Notes under the pieces: model-generated | The model's database searches: none | What the model was told of the DNA's origin: nothing | The model's input: only the letters and a program-made list of their open reading frames with translations | In this document: piece after piece, positions 25,760 through 32,504 of the stretch | Numbering within the stretch: the stretch's first letter is position 1 | How the letters are laid out: each line of letters starts with the position of its first letter | From: Streptomyces sp. NBC_00459 | GTDB lineage: Bacteria; Actinomycetota; Actinomycetes; Streptomycetales; Streptomycetaceae | Length of the DNA: 64,000 nt | NCBI RefSeq assembly: GCF_036013955.1 | Contig: NZ_CP107903.1 | Coordinates: 5,580,001 to 5,644,000 of the forward strand | Direction: 5' to 3' | Translations under genes and position numbers: made by a program

Positions 25760-26872
25760 TCAGGAGGTCCGGGTCCCGTTCGCCGGCTTCTGGAACAGGA
25801 GCATCGCCGAGGATCCGAAGGCCTCGGTGTCGGTGTGCAGACTGCTCACCAGGCTGAAGCCGTGCCGGCTGATCTCCTCGGTCAGGGCTTCACCGGACCG
25901 CTCCGAGTAGGGGAGCACCTCCAGGCCGATGTTCTTCTCGCCGTCCGCGACCCGGATCCTCCTGGGGATCACCCGGCCCGGAACCATGTCGGCGGCGACC
26001 TCCGTGTAGTCCGGAATGGAGAAGAAGCCCTTCCCCCACTCGCTCGCGCAGTGGTCCACGATGAAGTGTCCGCCCGGGCGAAGGATGTCGAAGACGCGGG
26101 AGATGTGGCTGCCCCGCTGCTCCTCGTCGACGAGCATGTGGAGGCAGCCCATGTTCATGGCGAGGTCGAAGCTGTTCTCACCGAAGCCGCGAAGGTAGAT
26201 GATGTCGCGCTCCACGAACCCCGACGCGTCCAGATTCGCGGCGGTGGCCAGCTCACGCGCACGAGTCAGAGCCGAGTGCGACACATCGACCGAGACGACG
26301 TCGTGCCCCTGCGACAACAGGTACAGGGAGTCGCGTCCCTCACCGCAGCCCAGGTCGATGATCTGGCCGGAGAAGACGTCCGGGCGCTCCCCGATCATCT
26401 GGAGGAGCGAGGCGTTCGGCTCCGCCGACTCCCACAGTTCGGCGCCGTTCTCGTACACGGTCCGGTAGCGGTCCTCGTAGCCGTAGTAGTAGTCGCCGAT
26501 CGTGCCGACGATGCTCCGTACGTCGTCGCTGGTGGGCGAGAACTCCACGGGCGAGACGGTGACGTCCGCGTCCGCGCCCAGAACCATGAGTGTGGTGTCG
26601 TCGAGCAGCCCGATCGCCAGAATGTACTGCGACTCGTCGCACTCGACCGGCTCGCCGACCCCGAAGGGCGAACAACACTCTTTCAGTGTGTCCAGTGTCA
26701 GCGCGGCGGTCTTCTCACATATGAAGACGGCTGCTCGGCCCTGGGTCACCTTGGCGGCGAAGCCGGCTGAACTGTCCAGCTGCCAGACGGTGTTGCGGTC
26801 GGCGAGTTTGATCTCGGCCAGCTGCGTACCCTCGGGTGCGGCTTCGTCGAGAATCGCTTGGTAGTAGCTCAC
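25760..26872 (-). CDS. SAM-dependent methyltransferase with unusual N-terminal domain
   Basis: A 370-residue protein. Residues about 165-275 form a class I methyltransferase: motif I IIDLGCGEGRDSLYL at 171-185, acidic loop VVSVDVS, FDLAMNMGCLHML, and LRPGGHFIVDH. The first 150 residues (MSYYQAILDEAAPEGTQLAE ... TIGDYYYGYEDRYRTVYENG) match no domain I know. GTG 26872 overlaps the TPR gene by 4 nt. It is the last gene of the operon and is likely to methylate the product of the ATP-grasp ligase or its precursor. Confidence 0.85.
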   Translation of the reverse strand: MSYYQAILDEAAPEGTQLAEIKLADRNTVWQLDSSAGFAAKVTQGRAAVFICEKTAALTLDTLKECCSPFGVGEPVECDESQYILAIGLLDDTTLMVLGADADVTVSPVEFSPTSDDVRSIVGTIGDYYYGYEDRYRTVYENGAELWESAEPNASLLQMIGERPDVFSGQIIDLGCGEGRDSLYLLSQGHDVVSVDVSHSALTRARELATAANLDASGFVERDIIYLRGFGENSFDLAMNMGCLHMLVDEEQRGSHISRVFDILRPGGHFIVDHCASEWGKGFFSIPDYTEVAADMVPGRVIPRRIRVADGEKNIGLEVLPYSERSGEALTEEISRHGFSLVSSLHTDTEAFGSSAMLLFQKPANGTRTS

Positions 26873-28206
26873 TTCAGTACCCCCTGTGTGTGGTTCTCGG
26901 ATGTGCGCAGAGCCGCCAGGCGATCTTCGTACGCCTGGACTACGGGGCTCTGATGCCGGAAAATTCGTCCGGAGTCGTGGATGTGCTGCGCGACTTCGTA
27001 GTTCTGGCAGCGAAGAGCGGCCTCGATCCCGGTGAGTTCGACGACGTCGCGCTGGGCGTTGCTGCCGCCCATCGGGAACGCGCGAGGGAAGGACCTGGCC
27101 AGTCGGGCCGCCGAATCGGCGTAGTCGCCGGTCGTGAAGGACCGGAAGCCGAGGAATATGTCGGCCATTTCCTCGGACATCTCCTTGCCGCGTGCCATGA
27201 CCGCTTCCAGAAGGGAGTCGGCACGGCGGTATTCGCCGACCTGGCAGTAGGTGATGTACGCGTGGAAGTCGTTGAAGAGGTACCAGCTCTCCTCCAGATA
27301 GGGCTTCCAGTCCTGGAAGAGCGACCGCCAGTAGGCGGAGAGGTCGAGCGACGGCCTGACGAGGGCGAGACGCCAGAGGAGCGTGACGGCGTCGAGGTCC
27401 TCGGTCGACCGCAGTGATGTCTTCCTGCGTATGCCGACGCGGTAACACGCCAGTACTTCCTGGATGTTGTCGGCGTAGAGCTCGAACAGCGCGTAGTGCC
27501 ACCAGATGTGGATACGCATGGGAGTCGAGCCGTCCCTGCCGCGCATGTACTCCCGGATGTAGCGGGAGCCCTCCTCGTGGCGGCCTGTCTCGTAGAGGCA
27601 GTGCACCATCGCGTGCATCGCGTAGATGTCGTCGGGGTTGAGCGCCAGGGCGATCCGGCAGCGTTCGACCGCCGCCGTGATCAGGCCGTTCTCCTCAAGT
27701 GCGAACGCGTGCAGGCCGTTCAGGTAGCCGATGACCGGGTCGTCGGCCGTGAAGACCTCGATGGCCTCCGCCGTCGACGCCAGCATGTGCGGTGCGTCGC
27801 CGATGTAGAAGTCCAGCATGTGCGCGGTGTAGATCGACACGGCATCCCCGGGATACGTGTCGACGATGCTCTGGAAGCCGTTCCGGGCGGTGACGAGATC
27901 TCCCGCGGCCCAGGAACCGATGGCGGCGAGCATCGCCCTGGTCCGCGGTTCGGCCGGGTCGGTCTCGACGAGGGAGGCGTGGATCGCCGCCGCCTGAAGG
28001 ACGGCCGGCCGCTCCATGGAGCACAACAGGTCCACGGCGAGCATCAGTTGGAGTGGGACGGATGGTGTGGGCCGAGCGGACCGACGACATCGTTCGTGGT
28101 CCAGTTTCATGGAGACGAGTTGGATGATCCCCCTCTCGACGAGCTCCATGTCCGACGGCCGTTCGACAAGATGTGGGACGCCTCGGGAATCGTTGAGGAC
28201 TGTCAT
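26869..28206 (-). CDS. TTC38-like tetratricopeptide repeat protein
   Basis: A 445-residue all-helical protein. Typical repeats include VERCRIALALNPDDIYAMHAMVHCLYETGRHEEGSRYIREYM and HIWWHYALFELYADNIQEVLACYRVGI; the MHAMVHCLYETGR and WWHYALFELY segments resemble the TTC38 family. No signal or membrane segment. Possibly a scaffold or substrate-binding partner for the ligase or methyltransferase. ATG 28206 overlaps the MFS gene by 4 nt and the 3' end overlaps the methyltransferase by 4 nt. Confidence 0.8.
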   Translation of the reverse strand: MTVLNDSRGVPHLVERPSDMELVERGIIQLVSMKLDHERCRRSARPTPSVPLQLMLAVDLLCSMERPAVLQAAAIHASLVETDPAEPRTRAMLAAIGSWAAGDLVTARNGFQSIVDTYPGDAVSIYTAHMLDFYIGDAPHMLASTAEAIEVFTADDPVIGYLNGLHAFALEENGLITAAVERCRIALALNPDDIYAMHAMVHCLYETGRHEEGSRYIREYMRGRDGSTPMRIHIWWHYALFELYADNIQEVLACYRVGIRRKTSLRSTEDLDAVTLLWRLALVRPSLDLSAYWRSLFQDWKPYLEESWYLFNDFHAYITYCQVGEYRRADSLLEAVMARGKEMSEEMADIFLGFRSFTTGDYADSAARLARSFPRAFPMGGSNAQRDVVELTGIEAALRCQNYEVAQHIHDSGRIFRHQSPVVQAYEDRLAALRTSENHTQGVLK

Positions 28207-29354
28207 GTGGACACCTCGATCGGTATGGGTCGACTGCTCTGGACCTTGCGAATTCCGTGGAACGCGAGAACAAGCAGAAGTGTCAGTGCGAACGGGGCCA
28301 GCCAGATGTGGGAGGAGAAGTACCTTCCGCCCGCCAGGACGGCGGCCAGCAACACGAGTGAGGAGGCGTTGGCGTTCGCCACGATCGCACCGACCTGTCG
28401 GGGCGAGAAAGCCGAGGCCGCTTCCGCACGGAGGAGCACCCGCAGGGAGCCGAAGGCGCATCCGAGGGCGAAGATGGCGACCATCTGCGGCGCTCCGAAT
28501 GCCGGGACGGCGAGCCAGAGCGCCATCGCCGCGGCCACGGCGACAGCGGCTCCCACCAGTACCCAGGACCCCAGGCTTTTCGTCAGGCGATGCAGGAAGG
28601 TTCCCGCGACGGCCATTCCGATGCCGAGGAACATGTCCATGATTCCGACGGTGAGCATGCTCTTGCCGTGGGCGAGGGCCTGCAACGGCAGCATCAGGTT
28701 GAACGTTCCGAGGATGGGCCAGACGAGCATGAAGGCCAGGAGGTACAGGACGCTGAGGCTGCTCGGACTCTTCGGCCCGACCTCCATCTGCTGGTCCTGC
28801 TCCGTGGCGGTCGCGGTCCGGTGTGCTCCCAGACTCAGGACGGCGACAGCGGCGAACAGGACGGCGCAGACGACCACCACCCACTCGGCCCGGATGACGC
28901 GCGTGAACAGCGGTGCGAACAGCGGGCCGACCATGAGCGCGACCTGGTTGACGGTCATCGTCAGCGAGCTGTGCTTGCGCAGGACGACGTCGTCGAGCCC
29001 GGACGCCTCGTCGTTGAACCAGACTTCCCAGGTCGATTCCAGGAAGAAGAAGAAGATCCACAGCACGAAGTTCAGCGCGACCACCAGGGTCACGTGGTCG
29101 TAGCCGGCCGCGATCAGAAGCAGGGTCAGGGAGACGCCGGCGAGCCCCGCGGCGGTCATCCTGGCCCCGCCGGCGATCGGACTGAAGCGGATCAGCGGCG
29201 GAACGAAGACGGCGGGGACGAAGGAGAGCGCCGTCGAGATGGCGAGTGCGTCATAGCCTCCCCCTTGCGAGGAGGCGATGTGCCAGTTCAGGAGCAGCAG
29301 CACCACTCCGTTGAAGAACCGGTAGAGACCGGAGTAGAGCGTGTACCTCTTCAC
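28203..29354 (-). CDS. MFS transporter, likely product exporter
   Basis: A 383-residue protein with about 11-12 hydrophobic segments (for example YRFFNGVVLLLLNWHIA, LVVALNFVLWIFFFFLEST, VVVVCAVLFAAVAVLSLG, LGSWVLVGAAVAVAAAMALW, WLAPFALTLLLVLAF). The loop KHSSLTMTVNQVALMVGPLFAPL is typical of MFS drug-type exporters. It lies between the ligase and TPR genes with 4-nt overlaps on both sides, as BacE does beside the ATP-grasp ligase BacD in the bacilysin cluster. Self-resistance or export is inferred from position. Confidence 0.88.
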   Translation of the reverse strand: MKRYTLYSGLYRFFNGVVLLLLNWHIASSQGGGYDALAISTALSFVPAVFVPPLIRFSPIAGGARMTAAGLAGVSLTLLLIAAGYDHVTLVVALNFVLWIFFFFLESTWEVWFNDEASGLDDVVLRKHSSLTMTVNQVALMVGPLFAPLFTRVIRAEWVVVVCAVLFAAVAVLSLGAHRTATATEQDQQMEVGPKSPSSLSVLYLLAFMLVWPILGTFNLMLPLQALAHGKSMLTVGIMDMFLGIGMAVAGTFLHRLTKSLGSWVLVGAAVAVAAAMALWLAVPAFGAPQMVAIFALGCAFGSLRVLLRAEAASAFSPRQVGAIVANANASSLVLLAAVLAGGRYFSSHIWLAPFALTLLLVLAFHGIRKVQSSRPIPIEVST

Positions 29355-30613
29355 TCGCCGACCGTCTCACCGCTCACGAAGATCTGGTCGGACAGCTCGT
29401 TCGCCACGGTCACCGGCAGCGAGGTCTTCTCACTGAACAGCTCGTCCCATTCGAGTTCCACGAGGCCCTCCCTGGTGCTCCAGTTCTTGGCGGCCTGGGA
29501 GAGATCACCGCGCTTGGCGCTGATGTTGATGCTCCGCACCTCGGGCGGCAGCGGCTTCCCGTCGAGGATGTCCTGGATGCGTCCGGGCGCGGCCTTGAGG
29601 AAGGCGATCGCCGAGGTCCTGGTGGGCACCGCGTCGGCGACGACGTCAAGGAGGTCGGATCCGAGATACGAGCCGACGTGCAGCCGATAGGGGTTGAGCG
29701 AGTACGCCCGCTCCACCTGGTCCATGATCCCGTCGCCGCCCGGCCGGGCGGCCACCTCGATCACCCAGGGCGTCCCGTCCGCGTCGAACTTGATCTCCAC
29801 ATGGGCGAGACCGCGGTCGATGCCCAGCGCGGTACAGGCCCGTACGGCGAGGTCGGTCAGAACCGGGTCTCCGGTGCGGTGGCTCGGCACCAGGTGCGCG
29901 ACCTCGGCGAACCAGGGGCGGGGGGACAGGTACTTCTCGGTCACGGCGAGGACCTGTGCGCGGCCGACGCCGCAGAGGACCTCGACGGACACCTCGTCGT
30001 CGGAGTCGATGAACTGCTCGACGAGGTACTTGTCGCCGAGGATGTTGAACGACGATCCGTACTGCGCGATGACGGCCTTCGACTCCGCGAGACCGGCGAT
30101 CGCCTCTTCGCGCGTGGTGGCCAGGACGACTCCGCCGCTGCCGCCGAAGTCGTACGGCTTGATGACCACCGGCAGACCGACGGACTCGATGGCGTCGAGC
30201 AACTCCTGCTCCGACTGCACGAGCCGGGAGTCGGGAGCCTGGACGCCGGCGGCCAGAAAGGCCTGCTTCATGACGTACTTGTTCCGCGCGTTGGTCACCG
30301 TCGCGGCGTCCAGTCCGCCCAGGCCCAGGACGCGGTTGACGGTGTTCGCCGATTCCACCGTCCAGTCGTTGAGCGGAATGACCATTCGGGGGTGCCAGCC
30401 CTGTGCGGATTGCGCGTGGATGGCCCTCAGCAGGGAATCGGAGTCCTTGGGATCGGCCGACAGCATGTTGTCGAACGTACGGTTCAGCTTGCGTACGGAA
30501 TCTTCCGTAGCTGCCCAGACGGGAAGATCGACAGCCTGTTTCGCTCCCGAGAAGGCTCGTTCGCGAAGATACTGGTCCGCTCCGAGAAGAAGTACGTATT
30601 CTTTTGGCTGCAT
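29351..30613 (-). CDS. ATP-grasp carboxylate-amine (peptide) ligase
   Basis: A 420-residue enzyme. The ATP-grasp elements are NKYVMKQAFLAAG (about 111-123), LPVVIKPYDFGGSGGVVLA (Lys152 and glycine loop), KYLVEQFIDSDDEVSVEVL (about 195-213) and HVEIKFDADGTPWVIEVAARPGGD (metal-binding Glu/Asn-equivalent region, about 271-294). It forms an acyl phosphate and joins it to an amine. Length and order fit amino-acid or peptide ligases of the BacD/PGM1 kind better than the shorter RimK-like graspetide enzymes. ATG 30613 has GGGAG. First gene of the operon. Confidence 0.88.
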   Translation of the reverse strand: MQPKEYVLLLGADQYLRERAFSGAKQAVDLPVWAATEDSVRKLNRTFDNMLSADPKDSDSLLRAIHAQSAQGWHPRMVIPLNDWTVESANTVNRVLGLGGLDAATVTNARNKYVMKQAFLAAGVQAPDSRLVQSEQELLDAIESVGLPVVIKPYDFGGSGGVVLATTREEAIAGLAESKAVIAQYGSSFNILGDKYLVEQFIDSDDEVSVEVLCGVGRAQVLAVTEKYLSPRPWFAEVAHLVPSHRTGDPVLTDLAVRACTALGIDRGLAHVEIKFDADGTPWVIEVAARPGGDGIMDQVERAYSLNPYRLHVGSYLGSDLLDVVADAVPTRTSAIAFLKAAPGRIQDILDGKPLPPEVRSINISAKRGDLSQAAKNWSTREGLVELEWDELFSEKTSLPVTVANELSDQIFVSGETVGE

Positions 30614-30643
30614 GGATGCACTCCCGATATTCAAGGATCCCCC

Positions 30644-30657
30644 GACATGTCCATGTC
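30644..30657. promoter_or_regulatory. Palindrome GACATG-N2-CATGTC in the ATP-grasp leader
   Basis: A perfect inverted repeat with 6-bp arms and a TC spacer lies 31-44 nt upstream of the ATP-grasp start codon, inside the expected untranslated leader. It could be an operator or a small RNA hairpin. There is no independent evidence. Confidence 0.4.
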
Positions 30658-30743
30658 TATTTTTGTGTTGTCGCCGGGAATCGAATGAGGAAACGTTAAT
30701 CAATTCGCGGCCGAGAGGGTCCGCCGCGACCTGGGTGCGGCGA

Positions 30744-30772
30744 TTTACATTTCACCTCGATCGACACATCAA
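30744..30772 (-). promoter_or_regulatory. Candidate promoter of the ATP-grasp operon
   Basis: On the minus strand TTGATG (30772-30767) is followed by a 17-bp spacer and TGTAAA (30749-30744). This would give a leader of about 125 nt. TCGTTG and TCGATC lie 11 bp apart across the -35 region, weakly reminiscent of SARP direct repeats. It is the best promoter-like sequence in a stretch less GC-rich than its surroundings. Confidence 0.5.
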
Positions 30773-30793
30773 CGAAATAGTTGCGTGACCCCC

Positions 30794-31528
30794 CTACCGC
30801 GAGATCGTAACTATCTGCCAGAGTGAGACGCAAGAGATTACTTTCGGAACCCTGGCTTGAAACGGGCGACGCATCGTGGCCGGGTCCATCTCCGCGGGCA
30901 GGGCTTCGAAGTGATCGCCTGGCGCGTCCCGGAGCGGTGTGCGTTGCCGTGTCCGCACTTCCCGCGCTGGTGAGAGGCGTCGGACCGGTGATCCGGCCGG
31001 GATCTCGGTAGGGCGAACGGGATGACCCGGCTCGCGCCAAACGGCCGATGCCACGCCTTGCGGTACGCCGGCCAGCCGGATTCTCCGGGTCCAGTTTGAT
31101 TGAGTTCGCGCGGCTGGTGGCGGTATTTTCCGAGATCGCGCCAAATATTTCAGGAGTGTAAATTTACGGCAAGGTTTGGAGCTCTCGAGCGGGATCCGGG
31201 CGTCATCGTGGCAGCTTTGCGGGATCGTGCACGTCGATGCGTCACGTCCGGCCGATGACTTTCCCGGCCGCAGAGCCGTACGAGGAATTGCTTCGACCTG
31301 TGGTCAGTCGACGCTCTCGGTCTGCCTTTCCGGCGGAGACGCACGCCGGCCTCCGTGGTTCCGCCCGGCACGGTCCGTACTCCCCTATGGCAATTACCTG
31401 GTCGTGCGCGGAGAGAATGCGGGGTGGAATTGGGCGGGTGAAGAAGAGGTCGGCAACGGATTCCTCGGGCAGGAATACCCGGCGCTGTCCGACTGGTACT
31501 TGCATTCCTGACACTGGGTGCTGCGCGC
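30794..31528. other. Intergenic stretch without a convincing gene
   Basis: Open frames exist on both strands but none has a good ribosome site, family resemblance and normal third-position GC together. AT-rich islands occur at about 31140-31170 (AAATATTTC, GTGTAAATTTAC). A plus-strand frame ending at 31511 (ending NWAGEEEVGNGFLGQEYPAL and a few more residues) is the most protein-like, but I cannot find a plausible start. Confidence 0.5.
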
Positions 31529-31592
31529 TCAGCTTTTCATGTCGGTGAGAAAGGCTGCGCGGTCTTCGCCGGTGTCGAGGCTGTGGCTGCTC

Positions 31593-31910
31593 ATGCGCCA
31601 CTCCGCGGTGCTCACGTCGCGCTTTCCGCTTGCCATTTCGGTGGCCTCTGCCGCTCGCTCGGCCGTCGAAAGGCGCGGCGCGGGTGGGATTTCGGCGCCG
31701 GACTGCCCGTTTCCGTGCGAGTGGGCTGCGTGGAGGACGGTGCCCGTTCTCCGGCTGGAGGCGGGTGATCCCGGTCCGCGCGCTCTGCCGGTGCCGCTCA
31801 GCGCCACCGGGGCCGACGAGTCGGGGCGTGGGCTGACGCTGCTCGGGGCGTCGGCGGTGTGTCGGGGAGCGGCGTGGGCAGGACGTTGGTGGCAGGCGTC
31901 AGGCGTCAGG
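31593..31910 (+). pseudogene. Decayed HATPase_c_2 (anti-sigma-like) gene
   Basis: Fragments of the GHKL ATPase appear in order but in different frames: MRHSAVLTSRFPLAISVASA (N-terminal helix), then GLPVSVRVGCVEDGA (central strand), then VLRLEAGDPGPRALPVPL and ESGRGLTLLGASAV (G box). The middle, including the N box, is missing. Compare the intact gene at 13097 (LRVEVSDPRAERMPCPRE, FGRGLLLVGALAEQWG). It lies between the repeat peptide and the ATP-grasp operon on the opposite strand. Confidence 0.5.
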
Positions 31911-32010
31911 CGGAGGGTGTGGCGCTGTGCACGTCCGAGGAGCACTGCACGGGAAACGTATGGTCCCAAGGCGGTCGTCAGAGGCCTCCGGGCCCGCCCC
32001 CGGACACACC

Positions 32011-32049
32011 ACGACCGCGGCGGCTCCCCCTCCGCGCCGCCGCGGTCGT
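32011..32049 (-). terminator. Terminator behind the repeat-peptide gene
   Basis: A perfect 13-bp stem (ACGACCGCGGCGG, 32011-32023, with CCGCCGCGGTCGT, 32037-32049) surrounds a 13-nt loop. It begins 39 nt after the peptide stop codon on the minus strand, so the peptide is probably made from its own short transcript. The ATP-grasp operon would then need its own promoter. Confidence 0.8.
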
Positions 32050-32087
32050 TCCCCGTGTGCAGGTGTACGTCTGTTGGAGCCGGTGGG

Positions 32088-32285
32088 TCAGGCCGGCTCG
32101 TCCGTCGCGTGGACGTCGTTCGGCTTGGCGGTGACCGGTTCCGTCGTCGCGTGGACGTCGCCCAGGACCGTCGCCGTGGCCTTGGACTTCTTGGCCGGTT
32201 CGGTCGTCGCGTGGACGTCGTCCAGGGTGGCGGTGGCCGGCTCGCTCGTCGCGTGGACGTCGTTCGGCTTGATCTCGTCGCTCAT
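32088..32285 (-). CDS. Repeat-bearing 65-residue peptide, candidate ribosomal-peptide precursor
   Basis: ATG 32285 is preceded by AGGGGAG at 8-nt spacing. After the leader MSDEIK come four copies of x-x-DVHAT-x-EP-x: PNDVHATSEPA (7-17), LDDVHATTEPA (21-31), LGDVHATTEPV (41-51) and PNDVHATDEPA (55-65). The linkers are TAT, KKSKATATV and TAK. The repeat Asp residues are at 9, 23, 43 and 57. There are no Cys, Trp or Tyr residues, no signal peptide and no membrane segment. Repeated cores are typical of multi-core RiPP precursors. I remember small streptomycete proteins named 'sigma-like protein' with related D/E-N-H-x-T repeats, but cannot verify this. Function unproven. Confidence 0.8.
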   Translation of the reverse strand: MSDEIKPNDVHATSEPATATLDDVHATTEPAKKSKATATVLGDVHATTEPVTAKPNDVHATDEPA

Positions 32286-32322
32286 CTTGCTGTCTCCCCT
32301 GCAATGGTGACCGTTGGACTGA

Positions 32323-32364
32323 GGGCCCGCCCCGCGACTCCCCCGTGGACTGCGGGGCGGGCCC
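32323..32364 (-). terminator. Hairpin between SARP and repeat peptide (terminator or leader attenuator)
   Basis: A perfect 13-bp stem (GGGCCCGCCCCGC, 32323-32335, with GCGGGGCGGGCCC, 32352-32364) surrounds a 16-nt loop. It lies 140 nt after the SARP stop and 37 nt before the peptide start, on the same strand as both. It may end SARP transcription. No promoter is visible in the 37 nt that remain, so it may instead sit in the peptide's leader. Confidence 0.7.
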
Positions 32365-32504
32365 TGGGCCGGTTCACCTTAAGAGGTCCGGCCCCCTGTC
32401 GTTCCGCCTGCCCCCCGACGCGACGGCTCGACAGGGACGAGCCTGCCGGACGGCGATAAACGAACGATGAACGCCGCTCGTCCTCGGCTCCGTCCGGGCA
32501 ACCC

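Noticed and set aside
31176..31511. Plus-strand frame ending with NWAGEEEVGNGFLGQEYPAL
   Set aside because: The last 40 codons look coding, but the first part has low third-position GC, there is no convincing start and no family resemblance.
31529..31636. Minus-strand 35-residue frame beginning MASGKRDVSTAEW
   Set aside because: It has a weak AGAGG site and reasonable codons, and lies upstream of the ATP-grasp gene, but it is antisense to the HATPase relic and shows no repeat or leader/core pattern. The 32088 peptide is a far better precursor candidate.
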